From NCBI GenBank assembly GCA_034440615.1, contig JAOTOM010004750.1, positions 333,501-397,500 of the forward strand: 64,000 bases of DNA, given 5' to 3'. Made by a program: the position numbers and the translations under genes. Below, one piece after another: positions 34,467-46,534 of the stretch. The notes beneath the pieces were generated by a model. That model saw only the letters and a list, made by a program, of their open reading frames with translations, was not told the origin of the DNA and did not search any database. Numbering within the stretch: the stretch's first letter is position 1; every line of letters begins with the position of its first letter. This stretch comes from Ashinkailepas kermadecensis. Its lineage: Eukaryota; Arthropoda; Thecostraca; Neolepadidae.

Positions 34467-35629
34467 TATCCAAATGGGCCGAAATGAAAGTTTTTTTTCA
34501 GTATACTCACACCTATTCTCATCGCACTTCAGGAAACCTGGTTCTTACCCACCGATACATATAATTTCAATGTTTCAAATTATTCGCTATACCGTCACGA
34601 CGAGGTCAATGGACCACACCGCAGTGGCGGTACAGCACTTTACATCAACAATGATTTTACACATACACAAATTACACTGAATTCACCTTTACAAGCAGTA
34701 GCTTGTACTTTACGTTTGCATGGCAGGAATGTGGATGTATGTTCCATTTATATTCCACCACAAACAGATAACACAAACATTTTGATACAATTAGACAACC
34801 TCATAACACAATTCAAGAATCCTTTCATATTACTTGGCGATTTTAATGCCCATAACCCAGCGTAGGATAGAACACGCACACTTACAGACACTCGTGGCCG
34901 CATCAATGAACACATTTTAGACCGACATAATTTAGTATTACTGAACACCGGAGAACCAACCTTTTTTACCTTGGACATAATACAGAAACAGCTATTGATT
35001 TATCAATATGCTCTCCGACTCTGGCCAATGATTATGATTGGACCATAGACACTGATATTCATGACAGCGATCACTACCCCATCAAATTAACACCCACATT
35101 TTCAACTGCGGCAGATACAACACCCAGTTTTATCCCTCGCTGGAAAATTTCGAAGGCCGATTGGACAACTTTTCAGGAACTTTCACATATTCAATACAAT
35201 CCCAGCATTTCCCCCGTCGAAAACATCAACCAAGTTACAAAAACACTTTTCGAAGTAGCTTCCACCGCTATTCCACGAACAAAACCTTTCACAAAAAGAA
35301 CACCAGTCCCCTGGTGGTCGATAGAAGTTTCCCGAGCAATAGCCGCAAGAAAAAGAGCATTTAGAAAATATTTACGCCATCCCGACCAATACAATTTAGT
35401 CAGCCGTAACTATGAACGTGCGAAGACACGCCGCATCATTCGCGAAGCTCGTCGCCGTTCATGGTCATTATATTTACAGCAACTGACCTCTCAAACACCT
35501 TTAAGCAAAATCTGGCAGTTAATCCGCCGATTATCAGGACGCACTCCATTTAGAACACTCCCGGCCCTCAAAATTCAAAACACCACAATTACAGACCCAC
35601 AAACAATAGTAAATACAATAGCGGACACC
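34430..35629 (+). pseudogene. LINE copy 3 endonuclease, broken
   Basis: The first motif FLQWNCRSLISKW begins at 34438. After a frameshift in the T run near 34490 the next motif LQETW follows, then GDFNAHNPA at about 34837-34862. A TAG at 34863 stands where a Trp (TGG) is expected. A second frameshift sits near 34965, and SDHYPIKL lies at about 35068. These are the catalytic blocks of AP-type LINE endonucleases. The region up to 35629 is the linker before RT (PWWSIEVSRAIAARK). Confidence 0.8.
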
Positions 35630-37052
35630 ATGGCTCACAATAGCTCTGACAACAACTACAAACCTGAATTTTTACAAAATGCACAACACACATTTCACAC
35701 CGATTTGGCACAATTCGATTCGGACAACACTGAAACATACAATATCCCTTTTCAAGTTTCAGAACTGGATACTGCAATTTCCTCCGCCGGTAATACTTCT
35801 GTAGGTCCTGACAATTTACATTATTCCTTTTACAGACATTTATCTAAGGACACAAAACATTGCATCTTACAAACATTTAATGCATTATGGTCTGGCCATA
35901 CTTTCCCAAAACCTGGAAGGAAGCCGTCATCATTCCTTTACCGAAACCCGGCAAAAACCACAGAAACCCCAACAATTTTCGACCCATCGCTCTCACCAGT
36001 TGCCTAGGAAAATGTTTCGAACGTATGATTGTAAAAAGACTGAGCTGATACTTAGAAACAAATTATTTTGTATCTCCAATTCAATGCGGCTTTCGTCATG
36101 GCACAGTACAATAGATCATCTCATTCGATTAGAAACTGACATCCGCCTTGGTTATAAAAAACATGAACACACCATCGCAATATTCTTAGACATTAGCAAA
36201 GCGTATGATATGGTATACAAACCGGCATTAATTTCCAAACTTCTTCACTTCGGCATCAAAGGAAATTTAGCTCATTATTTGATAGGATTCTTGTCTGGTT
36301 CCCGTCATTTTCATCTCCTGTGCAGGTCAGCGATTTCCGAGTTACATTCCATGACAAACGGATTACTACGGGGAAGCTGTTTATCACCAGTATTATTCAA
36401 CATCATCATTAACGATATTTTCACCGACATGCCACCTCAGATATCATACTCCCTTTTTGCAGATGACAGCGCAATTTGGTGCACAGACAAAAATGAAACA
36501 CATGGCTTATTTAGACTCCAAAACGCACTTGACCGGATACACCAATGGTCCATCAAATACGGTTTCAAATTTTCAGCTCCAAAATCTGCCACAATGATAT
36601 TCAGCAAATCAACTCTGTGCCCAAATCCAGAAACACCACTTCACCTCGGAAACACTGACATGCATTTTGTAAATTCGTTCAAATTTCTTGGTGTTATTTT
36701 CGATCGCAAGCTTTCCATGCACCAGCACGTCAAACACATCCAGACCAAATGTTTTCACAGACTCAATTTATTTCGCTGTATTACGTCTTCATCATTCGGA
36801 TCCGATCGTCACACGCTATTACAATTATACAAATCCTTGGTTCTTCCCATCATAGAATATGGCTCCGTAGTTTACGCAAGTGGCAGTACCTCCGCTTTGA
36901 AACTTTTGGACACCTTACAAAATAAATGTATTCGCATAGCACTCGGTGCAATGACCACGTCTCCCATTACTTCTTTGCAAATCGAATCAGGAATTCCACC
37001 ATTAGCTCTCCGAAGAATTGAACAAACACTCAGGTATGCCGCAAAAATTTAA
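35630..37052 (+). pseudogene. LINE copy 3 reverse transcriptase, frameshifted
   Basis: The first part (35630-35910) has the GNTSVGPDNLHYSF block, shared almost word for word with copy 2. The frame shifts near 35911. A third frame carries PLPKPGKNHRNPNNFRPIAL, then the long frame (real from about 36110 to 37052) has IFLDISKAYDMV, GLLRGSCLSPVLFN and FADDSAIW (about 36457-36480), followed by the thumb KFLGVIFDRKLSM. It polymerised LINE cDNA when active. Confidence 0.85.
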
Positions 37053-37234
37053 TTTAGAGAACACCACCCTACACACACATCTTTACAAATTCTCCCAAAT
37101 CTACACCACGACTATTTAGGTCCTGCCGAAAAACGAACCAGCCTTACTATAGCTTCACGCATCAAAACATTTTCTACACAACTCCAATACAATATTCCAC
37201 ATATTACTGCTCTTCCTCCACCAACTACACCACC

Positions 37235-38200
37235 GTGGCAGATGGCCGAACGAAATATTTTTTTAATCTCACCACCACTCCAAAATCACAGCTTTGTCCA
37301 GAATACGTCAGACAAAAATTCCACCAGTTTCGGTCTCGTTATCGCCATGTTCCTTTTGTTTTCACCGACGGATCTAAAGACGAAAATTACACAGGAAACG
37401 CCATTGTTGCAGGTACACACACAAAACAGCATCGCTTGCCAAACGGGACATCCATTTTCATCGCCAAATTGCACGCCATTCTCACTGCCCTTCGCTATGT
37501 CCGCAACCGTTCAATGTGTCACCCGATGCGCCATGTCGTCATTTGTTCCGACTCAAAATCTGTTCTTCAATCTCTTCCTTCACTTTCCTTTTCGCACCAT
37601 TGCCATATTTCCATTTACGACACACTTGAAACACTTCATCTGATGGGCATGAAGGTCCGTTTCCTGTGGGTGCCCAGTCACTGTGGCATCCCAGGAAACG
37701 AGGAAGCAGATCATTTTGCAAAACAATCATTTCAATTACCACACATCACAGAAATTCCACCACATTTTGACGCCATCAAATCAACAATACGACAGAACAT
37801 TCGACATTTTTGGAACCACCAATGGACTGAAACCACAAACTACACACAATTACGTCTCATCAAACCTGTCATCGAAAACTGGACCACATCATATCAAAAA
37901 AGCAGACAAGAAGAAAAAGTTATATCACGGCTCCGCATAGATCACACTTTTCTCACCCATCGATATATTTACACTGCTTCACCACGACATTCATGCCCAT
38001 CATGCAACACTCATCTTACCGTTTCACATATTCTCCTACACTGTCAAATACACCATGAACATCGAAAAACACTTACCAACTACTGCCGTACACACAACAC
38101 CCCCTTTTCTTTGCCCACACTATTAGGAGACACACAACATTTTCTCATCAATCTCCTTTTCATTTTTCTCCGAAAAACCAACTTACTTCAGGACTTGTAA
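37235..38200 (+). pseudogene. LINE copy 3 RNase H and C-terminal cysteine motif
   Basis: The 321-codon frame has RNase H motifs FVFTDGSKD, CSDSKSVLQS and NEEADHFAKQ. At the second acidic position it reads IAKLHAIL where other copies have AE(L/A), so the catalytic Glu is replaced by Lys. The C-terminal CPSC...VSHILLHC motif matches the end of copies 1 and 2 in type. It stops at 38200, followed by the 3' UTR. Its true start is upstream in RT; the codon at 37235 is not an initiator. Confidence 0.85.
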
Positions 38201-38349
38201 ATTGACTTTTAGAACATAATATTTTCCTTCCTTTCTACCTCTATTCACGGCACGAAATGGCTTGAGCAGGCCGAAGTGCCTAACTTAATAAACGAAAACA
38301 GAATTATACCAGCAATTCTAGCAATGTTGAGTAATACGCCAGCCACCTG

Positions 38350-39355
38350 ACCCACACAACACAACAACTGGACAACACAACTGGACAACACAACTGGACA
38401 ACACAACTGGACAACACAACTGGACAACACAACTAGACAACACAACTGGACAACACAACTGGACAACACAACTGGACAACACAACTGGACAACACAACTG
38501 GACAACACAACTAGACAACACAACTGGACAACACAACTGGACAACACAACTGGACAACACAACTGGACAACACAACTGAGCAATACAACTGGACAACACA
38601 ACCGGACAACACAACTGGACAACACAACTGGACAACACAACTGGACAACACAACTGGACAACACAACTGGACAACACAACTGGACAACACAACTGGACAA
38701 CACAACTGGACAACACAACTGGACAACACAACTGGACAACACAACTGGACAACACAACTGGACAACACAACTGGACAACACAACTGGACAACACAACTGG
38801 ACAACACAGCTGGACAACATAACTGGATAACACAACTGGACAACACAACTGAACAACACAACTGGACAACACAACTGGACAACACAACTGGACAACACAA
38901 CTGGACAACACAACTGGACAACACAACTGGACAACACAAATGACGCAACACAACTGGACAACACAACTGAACAACATAACTGAACAACACAACTGGACAA
39001 CACAACTGGACAACACAACTGGACAACACAAATGACGCAACACAACTGGACAACACAACTAAACAATGTAAATGATGAAAAATAACTGGACAACACAACC
39101 GAACAATACAAATTACACAACACAACTGGACAACACAACTGAACACAACTGAACAACACAACTGAACAACATAACTGAACAACACAACTGGACAACACAA
39201 CTGAACAATGTAAATGACCCAACACAAATAAACAACAAAACTGGACAACACAACTGGACAACACAACTGGACAGTACAACTGGACAACACAACCGGACAA
39301 CACAACTGGACAACGCAACCGAACAACACAACTGGACAACATAACTGGACAACCC
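38350..39355. repeat. 13-bp minisatellite, about 75 copies
   Basis: The unit is AACTGGACAACAC. The left two-thirds are almost perfect; the right third (38935-39300) has AACTGAACAAC and AAATGACGCAAC variants. Minus-strand frames (246-378 codons, rich in Cys, Val and Leu) repeat every 13 residues and could be mistaken for membrane proteins. They are artefacts. Confidence 0.97.
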
Positions 39356-39670
39356 AAATGAAGAAAACAGATTAGCATCATGGGATGAATGACTAAGAAT
39401 ACAATTTAACCAAAGTGAACACCAACTGTTAGTATCTGTATCATCAAACCAGCCGTTTCTGCGTAAGGGAAGCTAGGAGAAATACTCTGCAAAAGTCCAT
39501 TTTTGGCATTTAAGATTATGCATGTGCATATTGCATCAAGGGAATTAATTTAACATTGAATGTGCCTGTCACCTCGCCAAATTTTACTCGTAGCAACGCA
39601 CCTGACAGCCCATGCTAAGTATCTATGATATTTTCCATAATTTGATGCAAAAATGCACGCCGAATCCAAT
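39356..39670. other. Unassigned spacer
   Basis: Nothing recognised. Confidence 0.4.
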
Positions 39671-40372
39671 AGCAGGGGTCAGTGGCCGACGGTACACCAA
39701 GCCAGATCCAGTATCAGGGGGCAGAGGCCGACGGTACACCACGCCGGATCCAGTATCAGGGGGCAGTGGCCGACGGTACACCACGCCGGATCCAGTAGCA
39801 GGGGCAGTGGCCGACGGTGCACCACGCCGGATCCAGTATCAGGGGGCAGTGGCCGACGGTGCACCACGCCGGATCCAGTATCAGGGGGCAGTGGCCGACG
39901 GTGCACCACGCCGGATCCAGTATCAGGGGGCAGTGGCCGACGGTGCACCACGCCGGATCCAGTATCAGGGTGCAGTGGCCGACGGTGCACCACGCCGGAT
40001 CCAGTATCAGGGTGCAGTGGCCGACGGTACACCACGCCGGATCCAGTATCAGGGGGCAGTGGCCGACGGTGCACCACGCCGGATCCAGTATCAGGGGAGG
40101 GGGGCAGTGGCCGACGGTACACCACGCCGGATCCAGTAGCAAGGGGCAGTGGCCGACGGTGCACCACGCCGGATCCAGTATCAGGGGGCAGTGGCCGACG
40201 GTGCACCACCCGTATCCAGTATCAGGGGGCAGTGGCCGACGGTGCACCACGCCGGATCCAGTATCAGGGGGCAGTGGCCGACGGTGCACCACGCCGGATC
40301 CAGTATCAGGGTGCAGTGGCCGACGGTGCACCACGCCGGATCCAGTAGCAGGGGGCAGTGGCCTGTGGTGCA
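39671..40372. repeat. 42-bp minisatellite, about 16 copies
   Basis: The unit is CAGTGGCCGACGGTGCACCA followed by CGCCGGATCCAGTATCAGGGGG. It contains GGATCC. Copies are very similar, with alternation of AGTATC/AGTAGC and GGTGCA/GGTACA. Open frames on both strands read as 14-residue repeats. Confidence 0.96.
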
Positions 40373-40660
40373 GCAGGCCGGACGGCGCCGATGACCGGCA
40401 CGAGTGACCCGCACGGCACCGTTGCGGTGCCGCCGCCTGCAGTCTCGCTCCACTGCGTCGCCACCGGCGGCCGGCAGCCATCAATACGGCCGCCGCCGCC
40501 CGGTCAAGTCAAGGGTCTCTCTGCGGCTCTCGGGTGGATGGGACGCCGAGGGCCCTCCACCGAGCACGGCCGATAAATCCGGGAGCGGCGGCGGCAGCGG
40601 TGCAGGCCTGGTCATGCCGTGGCAGTCTCGCCAGCGCCAGTCTGATGGGCTGAGTGCCCA
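40373..40660. other. CpG-rich single-copy block
   Basis: GC-rich, not tandem, with several overlapping frames of 70-90 codons and none recognisable. It could be an exon or promoter. Confidence 0.3.
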
Positions 40661-40945
40661 ACCTGACCTAACCTGACCTGACCTGATCCGCCCTCCACAA
40701 AATCTCACCTGACTTGATCTGACCTGATCTGACCTGATCTGACCTGATGAGATCTGATCTGACCTGATCTGATCTGATCTGATCTGATCGGCCCGGTACT
40801 AAATCTCACCTGACCTGACCTGACCTGTCCGCCACCCAATATAACCTGATTTGACCGGACTGGCCCGCTACTAGATCTCACCTGACCTGACCTGACCCGT
40901 CCACCACTAAATATCACCTGAGCTCACCTGACCGGCCACCTTACC
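40661..40945. repeat. TGACCT/TGATCT tandem repeat
   Basis: Runs of TGACCTGACCTG and CTGATCTGACCTGATCTGAC with a basic 5-bp (CTGAC/CTGAT) period. Blocks are separated by CCGCC-type interruptions. TGACCT is the reverse complement of the nuclear-receptor half-site AGGTCA. Confidence 0.9.
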
Positions 40946-40976
40946 TGGCTTGTCCACGGCCTCACCATGTCACCAT

Positions 40977-41172
40977 GTCCATGGATATTAGGAAGGAGTT
41001 CTCTCATCCGTCCGTGGATATTAATAAGAAGTGCTCTGACCCGTCCGTGAATATTTGGAAGGAGTGCTCTGACCCGTCCGTGAATATCGGGAATGAGCGC
41101 TCTGACCCGTCCGTGGATATTAGGAAGGAGTGCTCTGACCCGTCTGTGAATATTAGGAAGGAGTGTTCCGAC
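40977..41172. repeat. 33-bp minisatellite, 6 copies
   Basis: The unit is GTCCGTGAATATTAGGAAGG followed by AGTGCTCTGACCC. Moderately diverged. Confidence 0.93.
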
Positions 41173-41576
41173 GGGTTCTGACCCGCCTGGACCCTAGCCC
41201 TGACCCAGCCCTAACCCATGAGTAGGAGGACCAGTTCTTTGTCGGATGCATGGTCTGTGGAATGGCGATAAATATCGGCTCCGTTGGTAGCTATATAACA
41301 GTAGATGCCTTGGCTCCTTGGGAAGGAGATGGTGGGCATGGACATCATGAGATCATCCATGGAAGACTTCAGGGAAGGTTCACCATCATGAGTATATCAC
41401 TCGAGGTCGTATCAGTGCGATATTATTATTCAAGGAGCCTGCGTTGCATGTGTGCAACCTCCTCTGGTACTACGTCGAAAAATGCACCGCACATGTTCGG
41501 TTGTTTTTTAAGGACGAACTTCAAGGAAGAGTGTATTTTTCCGTGATGCTAAGGTGGAGGGACAGTGGGAGAGTAC
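41173..41576. other. Unassigned DNA
   Basis: The plus frame 41250-41546 (98 codons) has no recognisable domain. Low support for a gene. Confidence 0.3.
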
Positions 41577-41716
41577 GTGTACCACCAGACCACAAAGCTG
41601 GTGTACCACCAGACCACGATGCTGGTGCACCACTAGACCACGATGCTGGTGTACCACTAAACCGCGATGCTGGTGTACCACCTGACCAGAATACTGATGT
41701 ACCACCAGATCACATG
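41577..41716. repeat. 24-bp minisatellite, 6 copies
   Basis: The unit is GTGTACCACCAGACCACGAT followed by GCTG. Confidence 0.93.
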
Positions 41717-42170
41717 TGCAACTGTTTATGCGCAACATGTGTATGCACGTATGTGCTATGTGCAACATGTATGCCGATATGCTGCTTGATATGACATGTA
41801 TGCTATGTATGCCATGTATGTCATGTATGTCGATATACCGCAATGCATGTCAGGCATACGATGTATGCCGTGTATGTCAATATGCTGCACTGTATACCAT
41901 GAACGCCTATATGCTGCATTGCCATGATATTGCTGTTCCAGTGTGACATACTGTCATGATATTATCGGTCTATGCGAGTATACCATCCCGATCGTACTCC
42001 TCCCTGGCATCGAACGATGGCTGCCTTTTTTTCAACATTGATGATGCAACTGCAATCTGCAGGTGTTTTGTACATTATATACAGACGGCCCAATTCGCTT
42101 TTTAAGCATAGGATTCCCCTGTCTTTCCGGCCAGATCCCTACACCTCGAGGGGGACATTATAAGCACCCC
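41717..42170. other. ATGTATGCC-type simple sequence and unassigned DNA
   Basis: 41720-41935 is an irregular run of CATGTATG and CGATATGCTGC motifs, a decayed simple repeat. 41940-42170 has nothing recognised. Confidence 0.45.
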
Positions 42171-42818
42171 CTAATATCTAAGCTAAGCATAGCATGAACA
42201 CGAAAGAGGCGTCGCTGAAAAGCGCTCGACGAGTAGGACCAGAAATCACCCCAAAATTTTCTCCTCACACAAGTGGCGTCACTAGGGAGGTTTATGGCAT
42301 CACTATTGATGTAATGTCTTTGGCTCTGGTGAGTTCATTTTTGGAATGATTTTAAAAACAGAGCACATTTGGAATCAGAAATGGAAGGCGAAATTGACTG
42401 TGGTTCCAAAATGTTTGTGCAACCAAAAGTAAAATTTTTTTCGTTGTTGAAATTTGCAGTTTTAAGTTTTTGATTTTTTTCTGCAATTTTGTTTCTCTAA
42501 TGGAATCAAAAATTCCTCTGGTGCGTTTTGTTGCGCGACAAAAGATAAGTAAACCATGAAAGCTTCATTAAAATGTTTGCATCAGTTATGGTGACGACAG
42601 GTTAAACTTTTTTGCTTTGGAGGTGAGCTCATTTGACCTTCACTAACTCGGTAACCGTGGATCACATGACCTAAATATTTTCACAGAACATGCCAAATTG
42701 AAATGGGAAAAGGCATACCCAATTTCGGCGCGCTGATGTGCGCTGTTTGTTTAATATCCGCGGAAGACATTTGGAGAGGCGGCGTAAAAAGCCCCACTCC
42801 GAGACGGCATGGGTTAAG
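42171..42818 (-). mobile_element. TTAA-type element E, inverse of element D
   Basis: Read from 42818 leftward it starts TTAACCCATGCCGTCTCGG, like element D at 20013. It shares downstream motifs: CGGAAGACATTT compared with CGGAAAGTGAAAG, GGCATACCTTTTCCCA and the AGTGAAGGTCAA region. The far (left) end is not recognised and 42171 is approximate. Confidence 0.45.
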
Positions 42819-43494
42819 TAAGCACTAAAAATGTGCTCTTTCGTGGACATACTACAGCAGAGGGCGATAAAAATGCATACTTTATAAATATTGCCCAGGG
42901 CACTTTCGGTTTGAAAATAATTAATTTATACTCGGTTATTTGAGCTGTAGTAACCATATGACAACATTCGCGTATGGCGCAGACCCATACTGGAAAAACA
43001 AATTTTCTCCTGTTTATTGAAGCCGAAAGGAGCGTATTGTACCTTACTTTGGATGAGTTAGCCAAACAACCTCAGTTATTTCGATACACGTTTCTTTCGG
43101 AGATACTAGAAAAGTGGAGGGACAGCTACCATTGCTACTCCATCCCCATAACCAAAAGTGTGGTGAGAAAGGCCTCTGTCCCCTTTTCCCACAGCCAAAG
43201 GTGTGTGTGTGTGGGGGGGGGGGGCAAACCCCTGTCCCCTTTTCCCATACCCAAAAGTGTGGGGGATAGGCCCCTGCCCCCCCCCCATTCCTCCGCTCAT
43301 GTGGATTATGCCGTCGTGTTGCTACCGTTTCGTGGCGTTGTCATCCATGACAGCATCAGCGACATCATCAGTGGCAGCATCAGCAACACCACCAGCGATA
43401 CCATCCGCGTGCAGCCGGCCGGCCGGCCCGGTTCACGTCCCGCAGCGGCCACCAGGTCTCCGCGGCCAGGTCTCCGCGGCCAGGTCTCCGCGGC
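42819..43494. other. Unassigned DNA with a 3-copy repeat
   Basis: 43135-43290 has three copies of a roughly 60-bp segment with CCCCTTTTCCCA and AAAGTGTG, including long G and C runs. The rest has no supported feature. Confidence 0.45.
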
Positions 43495-43918
43495 CGCCTT
43501 CTCGGTGACCCGACTGTGACAGGCCCAGCAGCGGCCACCAGGTCGTGCCGCCTTCTCGGTGACCCAACTGTGACAGGTCCAGCCGCGGCCACCAGGTCGT
43601 GCAGCCTTCTCGGTGACCCGACTGTGACAGGCCCAGCCGCGGTCACCAGGTCGTGCCGCCTTCTCGGTGACCCGACTGTGACAGGCCCAGCCGCGGTCAC
43701 CAGGTCGTGCCGCCTTCTCGGTGACCCGACTGTGACAGGCCCAGCCGCGGCCACCAGGTCGTGCCGCCTTCTCGGTGACCCGACTGTGACAGGCCCAGCC
43801 GCGGTCACCAGGTCGTGCCGCCTTCTCGGTGACCAGACTGTGACAGGCCCAGCCGCGGCCACCAGGTCGTGCAGCCTTCTCGGTGACCCGACTGTGACAG
43901 GCCCAGCAGCGGCCATGG
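43495..43918. repeat. 54-bp minisatellite, about 7.5 copies
   Basis: The unit contains AGGCCCAGCCGCGGTCACCA, GGTCGTGCCGCC and TTCTCGGTGACCCGACTGTG. A short 13-bp repeat (CTCCGCGGCCAGG) sits at its left edge (43455-43495). Frames of over 170 codons on both strands are artefacts. Confidence 0.95.
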
Positions 43919-44009
43919 TTTATGGCGACACGCAGGGGTGGCGCCATAAGTCAAACGCCAGGTCGGTGTGCCGGGTCGAACACCCCGTGACACTGCAGAG
44001 ACGGTCGCC

Positions 44010-44658
44010 GTGTCACACAGACGTCACTGGTCACACTGTGCCCTGCGGACCCAGCCGGCCACAGACGTCACTGGTCACACTGTGCCCTGCGGACCCAGCC
44101 GGCCACAGACGTCACTGGTCACACTGTGCCCTGCGGACCCAGCCAGCCACAGACGTCACTGGTCACACTGTGCCCTGCGGACCCAGCCGGCCACAGACGT
44201 CACTGGTCACACTGTGCCCTGCGGACCCAGCCGGCCACAGACGTCACTGGTCACACTGTGCCCTGCGGACCCAGCCGGCCACAGACGTCACTGGTCACAC
44301 TGTGCCCTGCGGACCCAGCCGGCCACAGACGTCACTGGTCACACTGTGCCCTGCGGACCCAGCCGGCCACAGACGTCACTGGTCACACTGTGCCCTGCGG
44401 ACCCAGCCGGCCACGACGTACCCAGCCGGCCACAGACGTCACTGGTCACACTGTGCCCTGCGGACCCAGCCGGCCACAGACGTCACTGGTCACACTGTGC
44501 CCTGCGGACCCAGCCGGCCACAGACGTCACTGGTCACACTGTGCCCTGCGGACCCAGCCGGCCACAGACGTCACTGGTCACACTGTGCCCTGCGGACCCA
44601 GCCGGCCACAGACGTCACTGGTCACACTGTGCCCTGCGGACCCAGCCGGCCACAGACG
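44010..44658. repeat. 44-bp minisatellite, about 14 copies
   Basis: The unit is CAGACGTCACTGGTCACACT followed by GTGCCCTGCGGACCCAGCCG and GCCA. Copies are almost identical except for one truncated unit near 44412, so expansion is recent. Confidence 0.97.
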
Positions 44659-45304
44659 CTGACCTGTCACGCCAGACACAGAGCCAGTCTATGTCCCACT
44701 GCCTTTGACACTTACACAGGGCAGGGACGTCTATGTCCACTGTTTGTGAGTGACACATACACAGAGTCGGGACATCTATGTCCCACTTGTTGCAGTAAGG
44801 ACGCTTATTCTGTGCCTCTTCGGTGCTGCACCTAGCGTTCCTGTCAGTGGAGTCTCGTGTAGATAATTTTGACTGTCGAGGGGAGGCGGAGGGGCGTCAG
44901 TTTGTGACTGCAGGGCCATCTGAACCCCAGTCCGCTCAGTGGTGTTAACCGAATGAGAAATAGTCATCGACCGGAAGGCGATCTGCGGTTGGGGCTTCAC
45001 CATAACTGGGAACGCGTCCTCCCTCTCAGCCAACATGCCAGAGGAGGCCCCAGCTGGGAGCAGCCCGGGCCTCTCTTAGCAGTGAGGAATTTGCGTGTTT
45101 CCAAGCATGCCTACGGGATGACCTTATGTCTCGATGGTCTGATTTTATCTGATAATAAATCAACTTTGGATATGTGTGAAAGTGGCAGAATTAAACAATG
45201 TTTGACTACTGAAAGAGGCATGTCCCCAGCCCAAGCGATTTAGAGCCACGGCTACGAACAAGAACAAGATCCGATCCCGCGAACAAGATCCGTCCCCACC
45301 ACCA
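44659..45304. other. Unassigned DNA
   Basis: The 439-codon frame ending at 44835 runs out of the array and is not a gene. No domain seen. GACACTTACACAGGG-type motifs near 44710-44790 form a weak 2-3-copy repeat. Confidence 0.4.
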
Positions 45305-45552
45305 CCGTGTGAGGCAGTGGCGCAGCCAAGCGCGCAGCTACCGCCACCCAGTCTCTCCGCAGCCAAGCGTGCAGGTACTGTCACACAGTATTTGCACAGC
45401 CAAGCGCGCAGGTACCGCCACCCAGTCTCTCCGCAGCCAAGCGCGCAGGTACCGCCACCCAGTCTCTGCACAGCCAAGCGCGCAGGTACCGCCACCCAGT
45501 CTCTCCGCAGCCAAGCGCGCACCCAGTGTACCTACCGCCACCCAGTCGCAGT
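45305..45552. repeat. 37-bp minisatellite, about 6 copies
   Basis: The unit is GTCTCTCCGCAGCCAAGCGC followed by GCAGGTACCGCCACCCA. Confidence 0.94.
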
Positions 45553-46534
45553 CCGGTGGCGTTCATTTAGAGAAAATCGCACGTTCGTGCGACTTTGACA
45601 AACAAAAGCAAACTTGTGAAATATATTATGTCCTTTGTCCCCCCTCCCCCCCAAAAAAAAATGTTCTGGCTATGCTCATGAGTCGGGACAATGTGTGCTT
45701 TTCAGGTACCCAGGCAGAAATTAGCTCATTAATGCTGAATTGTATGCTACCAATTGCAGAACCATCATTGCATTTGCATGTGCTATGACTTGCGCCTGAG
45801 CCATTATTTAAATCCCTTGCGATCTAAGCCGAATGAGAGTATTTTAATGGTCGAAAAAATACACATGGACGCAATCATAGATCGAAAAGCCTTGCGAACG
45901 ACACGTGCGTGCTAAAAAAAAAATATCGGAGGGAAGAAGGAATGTGGCCCGCGACACAGGAATCAGAGCAAGACTGTTTCATAGTCACCCTTAAAGTCAT
46001 GCTGAAGCAAGTCGACGCTTCACTCTGACGAAAGTGGTCAGGCTATCAGCCAATAACACACAGAAGGCAAGCTATCAACCAATCAGATGCGAGTAGCAAC
46101 TTACCAGCCAGTCACAAGACAAGAGAATAGCTTCTCTGTCGGGATGAAGACACTGCCTGAGGCGTGGAACCATCATTTCGACAAACGGGATCACTGGTCT
46201 TCAGTTTAGCACAGCCCGAGCTGCCAGCAAAAATGCGGTCCCACGAACAACAAGCCAACAGCGCGACCTCTATGGATCGGCTCACGCTTCACTGCACATA
46301 ATATGCCACTAAAACCTCAGCTCTCCAATGTCGTAAGTGCAGAATGACCACTGCACTGTGAGCAGCAGCGGTGTCTTGCGGCACTGGGCAGGGTGCGGCG
46401 GCAGGAGCTGACTCAGACCGGCCATTAATCTTCACGATTCAGACCCGGCCCCATGGCTCGGGTTGCTGGAGCACCGACCCGGATTGGCCTTCGCTGACCT
46501 GGCAAGACGGGGTTCCGGTCACCCCAGCCGCTCG
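45553..46534. other. Unassigned DNA
   Basis: 46020-46130 has two or three CCAATCAGATG/CCAATAACACA-type motifs. Nothing else is recognised, and no coding frame is convincing. Confidence 0.4.

Larger units (their letters stand above)
32870..38310 (+). mobile_element. Near full-length LINE, I/LOA-like (copy 3), inactive
   Basis: In order it has a short 5' region, a Gag-like ORF1 with zinc knuckles, and ORF2 with endonuclease, RT and RNase H. A 3' UTR follows (38201-38310) with GAGCAGGCCGAAGTGCC and AATAAA. The 5.4-kb length suits a complete I-type element. It carries at least six inactivating changes (frameshifts near 33245, 33360, 34490, 34965 and 35911 and a TAG at 34863) and one altered RNase H catalytic residue. 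It ends about 40 bp before the 13-bp array. Boundaries are estimated. Confidence 0.85.

Noticed and set aside
38245..39381. Minus-strand 378-codon Cys/Val/Leu-rich frame that looks like a membrane protein
   Set aside because: It is the translation of a 13-bp tandem repeat, so it repeats every 13 residues in all frames.
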